64,000 bases of DNA from Mantamonas sphyraenae (lineage: Eukaryota > CRuMs > Mantamonadidae). The position numbers and the translations under genes were made by a program. A model generated the notes under the pieces. It was not told the DNA's origin and did no database searches. It was given only the letters and a program-made list of their open reading frames with translations. The DNA lies in assembly GCA_026936335.1 (NCBI GenBank), contig JAPMXV010000044.1, positions 62,001 to 126,000 of the forward strand. Reading direction: 5' to 3'. This document shows, one piece after another, positions 52,864-63,313 of the stretch (its first letter is position 1; every line of letters starts with the position of its first letter).

Positions 52864-53941
52864 ATGTCCACCAGCACCACCGTCGAAGACCTTCAAGAAT
52901 ACACATGCGTACAGGCTGCAGCTGTGGCTGAGAACAAGAACAGACGTCACCGCCGCAAAATGGAGGTAAGGGTGCAGAGCCAGCTGACACCGCACACGAC
53001 AAGGAGGCGTCGCTGACACACCGCACACACCGCACACGGCATACTGCACACTGCACGCAGGACGCACATGTGCTGCTGAACGGCGTTGCAGGCGACGACA
53101 AACAGGGCCTGTTCTGCGTGTTTGACGGCCATGGCGGAGACAAAGTGGCAAAATGGGCAGGCGAGAACTTTGCCAATGTACGCGTCAGCAGCCTGGCCCA
53201 CAGCAGGGACAGTTGACTCACACAACGTCAAACACGTTTCGTGTGCACACACTCTCTCTCGCTGCACACGTGGCACCGCTTTCACACGCCCCCCCCCCCA
53301 CACACACACACACACACGCACAGGTGTTGCAAGAGAAACTCGCAGAGAGGGGCGACTCCGCAGAGGACTGGGACTCTCTTTGGGCAGACACGTACGCAGA
53401 ATGCGATGCGCAAATCAAAGAAGAGACGAGTATGCAGTACTCAGGCACGACGGCAGTGACGTGTCTGGTGTGGATGCAGGGCGAGGAACGTGTTCTGCAC
53501 ACCGCAAACGCCGGCGACGCGCGCGCTGTGCTCCTCAGCGGTGACGACAGCACGTCCCTCACTGCCAAGCGACTCACCGAAGACCACAAACCGTCGGATG
53601 ACTCAGAGACCAAGCGTATCACCGACGCAGGTGGGTTTGTCAAGGGCGGTCGCGTGCTGGGCATGCTCGCAGTCAGTCGCGCCCTGGGCGACCACACCAT
53701 GAAGGACTTTGTCGTCAGCACACCCAGTGTATCGCAACACGTTCTCGATGCCAAGGCCAAAGACCACTTCCTCGTCGTCGCCTGCGACGGCGTGTGGGAC
53801 GTGTTCTCCGACGACCAGCTCGCCGACTTTGTCGCCCAGGCTGACGACCAGAGCGTCGAAGCGCTGGCCAAGGCCATTGTCGATGCTTCCATCGAGCGTG
53901 GCTCCACCGATAACATTACCTGTGTGGTGGTACAACTTTGA
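52864..53941 (+). CDS. PP2C-family Ser/Thr phosphatase
   Basis: Three exons (52864-52965, 53061-53177, 53324-53941) encode 278 residues. All PP2C motifs are present in order: RRHRRKMEDAHVLL across the first joint, GLFCVFDGHGGDKVA, YSGTTAVTCLVW, TANAGDARAVL, LTEDHKPSD, GGFVKGGRVLGMLAVSRALG, LVVACDGVWDVFSDDQ and GSTDNITCVVVQL. The metal-binding Asp residues (VFDGHGG, ACDGVWD, STDN) are intact, so it should be active. No regulatory or targeting domain is attached. It is a compact cytosolic PP2C near the size of the bare catalytic core. In-frame ATGs at 52771 and 52801 would add up to 31 residues. Intron 2 includes a C run and a CA repeat. Confidence 0.93.
53289..53323. repeat. C run and (CA)n at the end of PP2C intron 2
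   Basis: A C homopolymer followed by CA dinucleotides occupies the polypyrimidine position of the intron and runs into the CAG acceptor at 53323. Confidence 0.7.
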
Positions 53942-54011
53942 AAGCGGAATGAAGGAACCCCACCCACGCGCACCCAACCCATCCTCACTGGCTCCGTCCC
54001 TCTGTTGCCAC

Positions 54012-55115
54012 ATGTCCACTCGCACTCTTTCAGACAACGAACAAACCCACGAACAAACTGTCACCACATCGACCAAGCCCCGGGCAAAGGCAAAGCGACC
54101 GAAGCCCAGGTGGCGCATAGTTGAACGACTCCAAGAGGCGTTGGATGATGCGGTCACTGAGCAACTGCAAGCGTGGGCATTGGAACACGCCACAGAAGCC
54201 TCTGCAGCCGCCCTGGTCCCCAAAAAATGGGAACTGGTGGGAGACATCTGCGTGCTGCAAGGACTGCACTCTGAAGAGCTGCAGGCGTATCCAGAGCTGT
54301 GCGAGGCTCTGGGAAACGCAGTGCTGAGCGAAATGACAAAAGCTCGTCTGGTTTGCGTGGACTCGGGCGTTGTCAAGGGCGAACTGCGCCAGCCGAGCGA
54401 GTTCCTCGTGCTGGCCACTCGCAAAGGCTGTGACGACAGCACAGAGACCGTCCACAAAGAGTCGGGCATTCTATTCAGCCTGGATGTGGCGCACATTATG
54501 TTTGCGTCTGGCAATGGGACGGAGCGCACGCACTGGGCACAGATCGACGCTTGCGGCCACACCGTGGTCGACATGTTTGCTGGCATCGGCTACTTCAGCG
54601 TGCCCCTTGCCAAGAACAATGCACACATGCAACGACTTGTGTGCATCGAAAAGAACACCGTGTCCTTTGGCTATCTGCAGCAGAACATGGCGCTCAACAA
54701 GGTCGACCCAGAGGAGTGCAATGTGATCCTCCTCTGTGGCGACAACAGAGAGGAGGGAGACGCATACTTGCACACAGCCCACCGCATCAGCATGGGCTAC
54801 ATTCCTACACCCATTGGCTTCATCGGACGCGCTCTCGACTTTGCCGTCGTCGATGACGCAGGCACACCGTGTGTCATCCATTACCACTACACAAGCACCA
54901 AGGACGAGTCGCATACACTGCCTCTGGAGCATTTTCAGGAGCAGAGTGCTGCGTGGAGCCTCGAGCAGCAGCACTACACGGTGGCGTCGATGCAGCTTCT
55001 CGAGGTGCGCAAGATCAAGGCGTATGCTCCACAACTGTTTCATTACGTGGCCGAAATCCAAGTGGTAGTGCAACAGCAGCAGCAGCAGCAGGCGGCAGCA
55101 AGCGCAGAGGAATGA
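54012..55115 (+). CDS. TYW2: tRNA wybutosine-synthesising TYW2-like / TRM5-family transferase
   Basis: Intronless, 367 residues. The TRM5/TYW2 Rossmann domain is clear: KKWELVGDICVLQGL, GILFSLDVAHIMFASGNGTE, the SAM motif TVVDMFAGIGYFSVPLA, LVCIEKNTVSFGYLQQNMAL, and VILLCGDNREEGDAY. GYIPTPIGFIGRALDF and VIHYHYTS follow, where TRM5 would have a catalytic Asn-Pro-Pro. GDNR and the missing NPP favour TYW2, which transfers the 3-amino-3-carboxypropyl group of SAM in wybutosine formation on tRNA-Phe position 37. TRM5 cannot be excluded. It ends in a Gln run and a short acidic tail. The first 45 residues are Thr/Lys-rich and unstructured. Confidence 0.78.
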   Translation: MSTRTLSDNEQTHEQTVTTSTKPRAKAKRPKPRWRIVERLQEALDDAVTEQLQAWALEHATEASAAALVPKKWELVGDICVLQGLHSEELQAYPELCEALGNAVLSEMTKARLVCVDSGVVKGELRQPSEFLVLATRKGCDDSTETVHKESGILFSLDVAHIMFASGNGTERTHWAQIDACGHTVVDMFAGIGYFSVPLAKNNAHMQRLVCIEKNTVSFGYLQQNMALNKVDPEECNVILLCGDNREEGDAYLHTAHRISMGYIPTPIGFIGRALDFAVVDDAGTPCVIHYHYTSTKDESHTLPLEHFQEQSAAWSLEQQHYTVASMQLLEVRKIKAYAPQLFHYVAEIQVVVQQQQQQQAAASAEE

Positions 55116-55141
55116 CGACCCAGCCAAAGGACAGAAACGCA

Positions 55142-57759
55142 TCAGGGTTTGCCCTGGCGGATGACATTGGCCATCGCAGTAAAATTGTTGCTCTTGATGG
55201 CAGCGCGGCAACCGGTGGTGACTGCGGTGCGTGCTTCGCCAACACGCAAATTGCTGGCCATTTGGATGATCTGGTTGACGTCCTTGAGACACTTGAGCAG
55301 CGCCTCGTGGTTGTTGCGTCTCTTGTTGTACTCGGCCATCAGTTCGTGGTTCAGGTCATACAGAGTGCTGAAGCAGTTTTTCATGGCCTCCATGTTGCCC
55401 AGCAGTCGCGCGTCCTCTGCCTTGATGACCATCATCTTCAGAAACTGCGAGCGGTCCGCCATGTCCGCCGTCAGCTTCTGGCGAACTGCATTAAAGTTAT
55501 TCACATGGCCCAAGACCTCCTCCAGTTCGGCGAGGGTATCGGGGAAGTCTGCCTCCGATTCCAGATTGCTGATGTTCAGATCGCGGCACAGCGAGTTGAC
55601 AAGTTCCCCAGCAATGGCCATGTCATTGGTACGCAGCGTCATGACGCCGTTGTCACCCGTCATGTGCATGTGGATCATCTGCGACTCTTCCGTGAGGTGC
55701 TGGAACACCACGTCCAGACTTCCGGAAGGCAGTTTCTCCGTCATCACAAAATTGTTTTCGATCCACATGATCACGCGGTTGACACGGTCGTGCACATCAA
55801 ACACCACCGAGTTTGTGGGCAAATCCTTCTGCTGCACGCTTCCTCGTTGCATCAGCGACCAGTTGCAGAATCCGGGCACGTCTTGCTGGCGTTCGAATAC
55901 TGTGAACGACGTGGCGCCACGCATGCCCACGAGCACCTTGACCGCAACCGTGCCACCTGTCGTGCCCTTCAGTGACACTGGGATCATCACCTCGTTTGTG
56001 GGATTCAGAGGATGGCTGCGGGGCGAGTCAGTGAGCCGCTCTGCAATTAGCGCACGACGACGCAGATCCACTTACATCACAATTGTGTCGCTGTGCAGCA
56101 CGTTGTCCGACTCGAGCACTACTGATTTGACAATGGTGCTCGACGTGGACGCAATCACCATGTCCACACGACGTTCGTTCTGCCAAATCCGTGTCAGCAT
56201 CGCACACGGCACACACACAAACACACACACACATACACACACACACACACACCACTTACGTTGTTGATGCGCAGCTTGCACGACACCTGCGTTTGCTTGG
56301 GAATGCTTCCCGCTTCCAGAGATTCGCCGTTCTTGGCCTTCTTGAGGCCGACTTCATAGGTCTGCAGTTCATACAGCAGCTCCTGCTTGCGCTGGTTCAG
56401 CTCCGACAGCGTGTTCTCCACCAAACTCTCGTCCATAAGGTTGCTGCCCATCTGCGCCTCGGCAGGCAGGTAGCCACGCACCTCACCCTCGTACGAGCAG
56501 CAAACAACTTCCAGGTTGCCGTCGAGGCGATAATCTGCCTCCACAATGGCGCTTACCGACGAACTAAAGTGGTCCTTGAAAACAATCTCGCCCGACGTGT
56601 CAGACAGAACCTGCAGTCGTCCGTTGGACCAGCCGGCGATGAGTTCGGGCTGGCCGTCGGCGTCGAGATCAAAGCCGCCCAGCGCAGTCACCTCGTGCTT
56701 GTACTTTTTGCGCCACACGTTCTTCTCCTTGTTGTACACGCCCACTGTGCCGTTGATCAGGCCAAACCCGTATGTGGTGTGGCGCATGCCGCACAGGGCG
56801 ACAATTGCTTCCGTTTCGTGGATCTCCGAAAACACCTCCTCCCCCTGGAAGATGCGAATATCAAAGTCCTCTGAGCCCACCAGTAGCTCGTACTGTCCGT
56901 CTTCATCCACGTCCAGCAGCTCCAACGACGTGACGTTGTCTCCCGTGAGCGTCCAGAACGCCTCCTCGCCCTCGGCGTCGTAGCTGGAGGTGTGTGTGTG
57001 TGCACATGTGTGTGAGCGAGGTGCTTCTGCGCATGTGTAGATGTACATGCGCATATGTATTTGCGCATGGAAGTGGAGGAGCAAAGGCTGCTTGTGCGAG
57101 GGTGTGCCTGGGAAACGCACCCTTGGATGGAGCAGTTGCCGCCAACCACAATCAAGGGCGTGGCAACGTCACCCACTCGGCCCACCACGGCCTGGGCCAC
57201 GCCGTCGTTGACGTCGCGGTAAAACACATCTGAATTCTCCTGCACGTCATAGCTGTGTGTGCGCAGGATGCGTGTATGCGCGAGTGTGTGTGAGGGTGAA
57301 AGTCAGCAAAACGGAGGGCCTTTTGGCGCCATCGCCCCTCGAAAACGCCGAAACGCACGCCAGCAGGTTGGATTCGCTTCCCACAAACAGTGTGTCCCTG
57401 CCCTCTGTGGCACCAATGTCGCCTGCCACCAGCCCCGTGACATTTTGGTTGATGTTGAGGAAGCGCACGGCCTGTTCTTCGTGCGGGCTGTGCAAGAACA
57501 CGCGCCCGCCTGTCGTCGCACATGTCAGACTCGGGTGCTCGCCATCGTCTGTGGGTCATTCACGCGTGGGTAAAGGCAGCGGTGAAGCGCGTCGTCACGA
57601 TTCAAACCGGAATGTGAGCAAGAGGGGTGGCCCATCCAGATCCCGCCCACACTACTTCCCCTCTCATCCACGCCACTACACAAACGTACACTTGCCCACA
57701 GTGGCCAAATCCGTCAGGATTTTGTTGTTGACGAAAAAGTTGAAGCAGGGAATGAGCAT
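55142..57759 (-). CDS. BBS2: Bardet-Biedl syndrome protein 2, BBSome subunit
   Basis: Six exons (57690-57759, 57359-57548, 57121-57252, 56260-56983, 56076-56179, 55142-56015) encode 697 residues (human 721). It starts MLIPCFNFFVNNKIL, and the joints give GKYDGEHPSLTCATTGGRVF, LLAYDVQENSDVFYRDVNDG and CSIQGYDAEGEEAFWTLTGD. The beta-propeller has ELLVGSEDFDIRIFQGEE and ELIAGWSNGRLQVLSDTSGE. A coiled linker, GAE-like domain and conserved helical end follow (NVRQKL-type AVRQKLTADMADRSQFLK, AEDARLLGNMEAM, YNKRRNNHEALLKCLKDVNQ). The BBSome moves membrane proteins in and out of cilia, so the organism builds a cilium at some stage. Intron 4 is a GT repeat on the coding strand. Confidence 0.95.
56210..56252. 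repeat. (CA)n microsatellite in BBS2 intron 4
   Basis: CA dinucleotides with minor interruptions fill most of this 80-bp intron; on the coding strand it reads GT. Confidence 0.75.
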
Positions 57760-57816
57760 GGCTGCGCGAAAAGGGTTGGACAGACTCGCGCGTCCTTGGC
57801 CAACCGTCCGCCCTCC
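57760..57816. promoter_or_regulatory. Shortest divergent promoter spacer, BBS2 / OGT-like
   Basis: Only 57 bp separate the two start codons. Both promoters must overlap each other or the coding regions. Confidence 0.45.
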
Positions 57817-60620
57817 ATGCTCCGACGAGCGCACGCACACACCGTCGTCGTGTGCGCTCTCGTTGTACTTGCAGTGGCTCTCTTGCTCCCTGCGGCTGAG
57901 GGGAAGCCGCAGGTGCGCAGGAAAGCCTCCGCCAGTGCGCGACGACCGAGGCCCACACCAGCGGCAGCAAACACAGCCTCACACTCACACAGAGGCAACC
58001 AGAGGTTGCCAGCATATCTAAGCCAACTAGGAGACTTGACCACACGCAGCATGCAGCTGCGGTCCGACTCGGTTTGCGCCGGATTCGACGCAGCAAGCAT
58101 GGATGTCAACGCAATCTTGTGGGTGCCCTCACACGAAACCCTCAACGACCGCACACCCACTCACACACACGCACACATATCCACAGCGCCAAAGGAACCA
58201 CACTGAGACAGCAAGGACAATGGGATGCAGCGCTTGCATGCCTGGAGCACACGGCACGTTTGGCTGGGCCTGTGCCGCAAGTCTATCTGGGCATTGCCGG
58301 CGTACTAAAGGGAAGACAGCAGTATGAAGACGCCATTGCTGTATACGTGTCTATTTTGCTGCACATGGATGGTGACAATCGTGTGTGCATGGTCAACCTG
58401 GCCAACACGCTCGTGCAGATGCGTCGGTTCACTCATGCCGAGCCCGTGTATCGCCACGCCATTGCTGCACACCCAGAATGGGACCAGCCGCAACTGAACT
58501 TGGCCGCCATGCACGCCACACAGCATGCCTATGACAAGGCATTGCCTGTGTATCGTCAGCTTTTACAGCGTGACCCGGGTCACGCTGAGGCCCTCTACGG
58601 CCTTGGCACAAGTCTGTTCCATCTGCGAGACTACACCGCGGCTGAATCGACTTTGACCTCGCTTCTCAAGCAGCATCCGCGCCATGCAAACGGACTCGCC
58701 CAGCTGGGGGAGGTGTACAATCGGTTGGGACGCCTTGAGGACGCCGTTGCCCTGTATTCCTCTGGTCTAGCCTTCCATCCCAAGCCACATATGCTCCACT
58801 ACAAAATGGCCGTGTGCTACAAACAGCTCAATCGCATCACAGAAGCACTGCAAGCCTTCAATCGCTCCGTGCAACTGGACAACACGTTTCATCCGGCATT
58901 GTTTGGCGTAGGAAACACGCTCAGCCGTCTCGAGCGCTTCGAAGAAAGTGTCCCTGCACTGTTGCGCGCTCTGCGTGCCGATCCCAATCATTTGGCAACC
59001 TGGACCCATGTGCTCAACGCGTTGGCCAACCTGTGTGCGTGGAACTCGGAGAATGCCGAGCTGCGTGCTCTCACAGACATGGTGGCGGCCACACATCCGC
59101 TGAAAGGCTTCTCTGCGTTGGACGTGACATCTCGTCGGGCATCGTGGGCCTCGGTGGACAGCAGCCTGGAGACCAAGCTGATGCCTGTGGCCCGCGCTCT
59201 GCTGGCTCAGCAACTGCACCAACCGTTCGACACCGACCATCTCAACCCGTTCCTCAGCCAAATGTTTCTCTTCACCGAGGAGGACTGTCTCGCCGTGGCA
59301 CGCAAGCGCGCACAACATGCGTACGACGCAGTCCCTGCCGAACGTCGCCTGTACACGTACACAGGAGACACACGAGACATGCACGCAGCACATGCAGCAG
59401 CGCAACAGTCCCTGAGCACGTGGAAATCACGACACGGAAGTGCAGCCACGCAGACACTGCGTGTCGGATACATGACGGCAGACTTTGGTGCCCACCCGAC
59501 CGGCATCATGATCAACAGCATCTTTGCGTCGCACAATCGCACAAGAGTGGCCGTGTGGTGCTATGGCACTGCGAGCAGTGATGGTTCGACCGTGTACGAA
59601 GCAGCGCGACGAGGATGTGCCACCTTTGTGGACTTGAGCACCATGAGTCTGCCGCAGCAGGTGCAGCGTATCCGCAACGACGGAATTCACGTGCTCATCG
59701 ACCTCAACGGCTACAGTGGTCAGGAAAAGTTGCCCGTGTTGGTGCACCAGAGTGCGCCCGTGCAGATGAGCATGCTTGGGTATCCTGGCACCACCGGCGC
59801 ACACTACGTCCACTACTATCTCAGCGACGCACGGGCCACACTACCCCACACGGCTGCACACCAGTTTGCAGAACACATGCTCATGACTCCAAACACCTTT
59901 TACATTTCGAACCACGCCGTCACCTCGCCCCAGTTCGCCGACGAGGAAAGTGTGTCTGCAGCAGCGCGTGCCGATCGCACAGCCATGGGTCTCCCAGCAC
60001 GCGGTGCCACCCACGGCAATCACTTTGTCTATTGCAACTTTGGACGCATGTTCAAGCTCGACCGTGCCACGTGGAAGGCCTGGATGAGTATCCTTCGTCG
60101 TGTGCCCGGTTCCGTCCTGTGGCTTCTTCAGTATCCTGCCGAGTCGATGCCCCGGTTGCGAAAAGAGGCAGAGCAAGAGGGGATCGAGGCCAGTCGCCTT
60201 GTGTTTTCGCCCCTGACCACAAAGGAGGAGCATGCCAAGCGAGCGGCTGTCTGTGACCTCTTTCTTGACACACCCATGGTCAATGCGCACAGCAGTGCCA
60301 CAGATGTCCTCTGGACCGGAGTACCCATTGTCACCGTCGCCCTGAGCGACAAGTTTGTGGCTCGCCTGGCCGGTTCGCTGATGGTCTCTTTGGACGCTCG
60401 CGACCTGGTGGCTCGCGATCTGCAACACTACACAGACATTGCCGTGCACATGGCCACAAAGCCATCTTGGTACGCCGACATGCGCTCGCGCATTATCCGT
60501 GCGCGCATGACCTCACCCCTTTTCAACGTTTCCCACTGGTGTGAGCAGTTTGAACACATGCTGGCCTTAGCGTGGGAGGTGTTTGCCGCTGGTCGCCCAC
60601 CCATGCACATCGTCGGCTGA
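57817..60620 (+). CDS. Secretory OGT-like TPR glycosyltransferase (GT41)
   Basis: Two exons (57817-58118, 58187-60620) encode 911 residues. The joint gives MDVNAILW-free splicing into NAIFAKGTTLRQQGQWDAAL. The protein opens with a signal peptide or anchor (VVVCALVVLAVALLLPAAEG), then about eight TPRs (roughly 100-430). The catalytic half follows: RVGYMTADFGAHPTG with the His equivalent to the OGT base, IHVLIDLNGYSGQEKLPVLV, PVQMSMLGYPGTTGAHYVHY, YCNFGRMFKLDRATWKAWMS with the UDP-binding Lys, RVPGSVLWLLQYPAESMP, LFLDTPMVNAHSSATDVLWT and TSPLFNVSHWCEQFEHMLAL. The metazoan intervening domain is absent. Canonical OGT is cytosolic and nuclear; the N-terminal hydrophobic segment implies a lumenal enzyme with a different substrate or donor. 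Confidence 0.87.
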
Positions 60621-60679
60621 CTAGGATCACCACCAGCTGTCCAATCAATCCACCGTTTGCATTCACATCCCCCTTTTCC

Positions 60680-63202
60680 TCACGTCTTCTTGTGCTTCTG
60701 CTGCATCTCCACAGCGCCGGGCACGCCCAGGCCGGCCAGACGCGTGATGATCTTGTGGTTGGCAGGCAAGGACTCGCCAACCAGGGAGAAGGCGGCTTCG
60801 TACTGGTGCTTCACACGCGCGTCGGCCCAATCCAGCTTGGACATGACAGCGCCATGGTTGATCTTGGCTGTGGCCAGTTTGGTGACGTAGCGGAACTTGT
60901 CGCGCGGCTTCACCGTGCCCAGCAGCTTGTGCAGCACCTCCTCCAGCTTGGCGTAATAATCCTTGGCCTCCTGCAGTGTGGACTGCTTGCGCATTGTCAC
61001 AGCGCCCAACACAGTCAGAGCGGTGACCTGCAGGTCCAACTCGCGCTTCGTTTCCAACACAGGCAGCACCTGCGACGCCCAGTGCTCCGCCTTGTCCATG
61101 TCCCCCAGCATTTTCGCAAGCTGGGCTGTTTTCACCATGGCTGCCATGCAGCGTTCATGTGTGCCCTGTGCGTCACCACACTCTGCCGGGATCTGATTGT
61201 CCGTTGTGTCGATCGCCGTCTCCAGCGTCTGCAACAGCTTCTCCCGCTTGCCCGCCATCCCGCGGCCTGTCATGCGCATCATCATGTCCGTTTTCACCAG
61301 CAGCGTCTTGGGGAAGCCGAAGAAGGCCATCTTGGCCTCGGGCAGCTCCAGCAGTTCGCTGTCCAAGCTAAACGCAGGCAGATGCTTGCGATGGATAAAC
61401 ACCATTCCAGCGCCGGCCTTCCACAGATACTCATAGGCCCGGTTGCAGATGCGCACGGCCTCCTTTGTTTTGCTCTGGAGCACCAGGCCCTCAGCATACG
61501 ATGCCAAGGCCTGCTCCACAAGAAAGAGGGCGCTGGTTTCCTCCAAGCCCAGCTGCAGGATCTGACGCAGCCACACCTCCTGCTCCTTGGCCTTGCTCTT
61601 GCACGCCTGCATGGCGGCCACCATCCACACAAGGTCTGCCAGGTCGATGGCGTTTGTTTCCACAAACGGAGGCTCGCCAAACGTGGGCGTGAACGAGTCT
61701 GCCGCCGAGTCATCTTCGTCGTCGTCCTCAGCCATTTCGGCCAGCACCAGCTTCTGCTGCTCCTCACTCAGAGGCACCGGGTATTGTTCGTTGAACTTTT
61801 GAAACAGCTCCGTCACCGAACGCTGGTCGCTCTTGAGCTTGCCCGTGTCCACCAGCAGCCGCTGGCGCAGCTTTTGGTACAGCGCATGCACCGCCTTGTC
61901 GTTGTTCAACATCCGTTCGCACTTGATCGTCTGCAACGCAAAGCGACGTTCAAACACACACATGTTGCTTGTGTACCACATGCGCTTGGTTGACGAGGAG
62001 GACGACGAAACCTCGTCCTCGTCCTCGTCGCCGACCTTGCCCTTGCCCTTGTTGTCCGGACGCATCTGAAAGGGACTGACGCCGCTGAGGGCCTCCAGGG
62101 TCCTCCACGCGTAATGAGCCAGATGCAGGGCATCGTCCACGCTAAGGGCAGGCACCCACACCTCACCCTCCTCCAGATCGTCCTCGTCGGGGGGCTCGGT
62201 GGTGCTGCGAATCTGCTTCAGCCAATGCTCAAGGATGCTGGTGAGCAAGTGACCAGGTTGTGCCAGGACACCGTGGTGGGCATAATCCCTGTCGAGTTTG
62301 GCCATGGCAGTGAACGCCTCGACCTGTGCCTGCGGCTTGTTCTCCAGGACCGCAGCCACGTTGAGCCACAGTGTGCACATCGCCTTGTCCAGCCTGCTAC
62401 TGGGCATGCTGTGTTCTCCGTCTCGCTGAAAGACAGCCAGCCCTGCGATGCGCTGGGCAATGTCCTCCAAACGCGTGCTGAAGCTCATCTTTTCCCACAG
62501 CTCTACGCGCTTCTCCGCCAGCCCCACCATAAGCTCCCCTGTGCTCCACGCCTGCTCCAGCTCTCCTTGTTTCAGTTGCATGCGCAGTAGCTTCTCGGCG
62601 TAGTCCATGCACACCAGGTTCCAGTCCGCCGCGCGAAAGACGCTCTCGTTGCATTCGATGTCCGTCACAAAGCGGCACAGGCGCAGCAGACCCGGCGTGG
62701 GTTTGATGGCTCGGTTGAATGCATCTTGCTCCTGGCCATACTGAGCAAGCAGCGCCTTGGCCATTCGTGACCCCTCCTGCGTGTCGCCCTTTTCCAGGGC
62801 GCTCTCCAGCGCCTCCAGCGCCGCTTCGTCGTCCTCCTGCTTGCTACCAAACAGAGCGTTGGGCATGCCCGGCTTGCCGTAGAACTCGCTCACTTCTGCT
62901 GCCATGTAGCCCAGGTCCTCCCTACGTTTGCGTGTGCTTCCGCGTTTGCCCAGCCCCTTTCCGCCGCCTCCTTTGTCTCCATCGGCCCTGTTGGCTTTGC
63001 TGCTTGTCGATGCCCGTGAGCTACCCGCTGGTCCGTCGCCATTGCTGCCCTCTGTGGCCGCACTGCCCGTCCAGTATGCGGCCAGGGCGTACCCGGCCGC
63101 AGCCACCCCCAGCGCGGTGGCTGCGTATGGTACCCAGCCGTAATCGGAGTCCGACTCGTTGCTGTTTGATGATACTCCAGTGTGCGTGTCTCGTGAGCTC
63201 AT
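60680..63202 (-). CDS. Membrane-anchored helical-repeat protein of unknown family
   Basis: Intronless, 840 residues from the ATG at 63202. One hydrophobic Ala/Gly-rich segment lies at about 22-46 (WVPYAATALGVAAAGYALAA), then a low-complexity basic linker. The rest looks like an alpha-helical solenoid with TPR-like pairs, e.g. ASYAEGLVLQSKTKEAVRIC, LQVTALTVLGAVTMRKQSTL and LHKLLGTVKPRDKFRYVTKL, interrupted by acidic loops (about 390-400, 450-460, 525-545). The layout of N-terminal anchor plus cytosolic helical repeats is shared with mitochondrial outer-membrane receptors such as Tom70, but I see no sequence match. An upstream in-frame ATG at 63319 would overlap the divergent transporter. I do not assign a function. 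Confidence 0.7.
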   Translation of the reverse strand: MSSRDTHTGVSSNSNESDSDYGWVPYAATALGVAAAGYALAAYWTGSAATEGSNGDGPAGSSRASTSSKANRADGDKGGGGKGLGKRGSTRKRREDLGYMAAEVSEFYGKPGMPNALFGSKQEDDEAALEALESALEKGDTQEGSRMAKALLAQYGQEQDAFNRAIKPTPGLLRLCRFVTDIECNESVFRAADWNLVCMDYAEKLLRMQLKQGELEQAWSTGELMVGLAEKRVELWEKMSFSTRLEDIAQRIAGLAVFQRDGEHSMPSSRLDKAMCTLWLNVAAVLENKPQAQVEAFTAMAKLDRDYAHHGVLAQPGHLLTSILEHWLKQIRSTTEPPDEDDLEEGEVWVPALSVDDALHLAHYAWRTLEALSGVSPFQMRPDNKGKGKVGDEDEDEVSSSSSSTKRMWYTSNMCVFERRFALQTIKCERMLNNDKAVHALYQKLRQRLLVDTGKLKSDQRSVTELFQKFNEQYPVPLSEEQQKLVLAEMAEDDDEDDSAADSFTPTFGEPPFVETNAIDLADLVWMVAAMQACKSKAKEQEVWLRQILQLGLEETSALFLVEQALASYAEGLVLQSKTKEAVRICNRAYEYLWKAGAGMVFIHRKHLPAFSLDSELLELPEAKMAFFGFPKTLLVKTDMMMRMTGRGMAGKREKLLQTLETAIDTTDNQIPAECGDAQGTHERCMAAMVKTAQLAKMLGDMDKAEHWASQVLPVLETKRELDLQVTALTVLGAVTMRKQSTLQEAKDYYAKLEEVLHKLLGTVKPRDKFRYVTKLATAKINHGAVMSKLDWADARVKHQYEAAFSLVGESLPANHKIITRLAGLGVPGAVEMQQKHKKT

Positions 63203-63313
63203 TTGTTGGGTTCCGGTCTTGTTGTTTGTTTTGTGGCTTCTTCTGCTGCGTTGGCAGGCGCGTCCTCGTGCAATGCACGGCTCCAGCCCACCCACAGAAA
63301 AAGCAAGAGATCC
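63203..63313. promoter_or_regulatory. Divergent promoter spacer, helical orphan / MFS transporter
   Basis: 111 bp between the two starts; T/G-rich on the plus strand near the minus-strand gene. Confidence 0.4.

Noticed and set aside
30461-56252. Dinucleotide runs considered as CRISPR or tandem gene repeats
   Set aside because: They are simple microsatellites in introns with no spacers or repeat units of CRISPR size, and the genome is eukaryotic.
55142-57759. BBS2 exon 1 ending at the GTGTAC donor two bases earlier
   Set aside because: That donor breaks the frame; the GTACGT donor at 57689 gives the conserved GKYDGEHP stretch.
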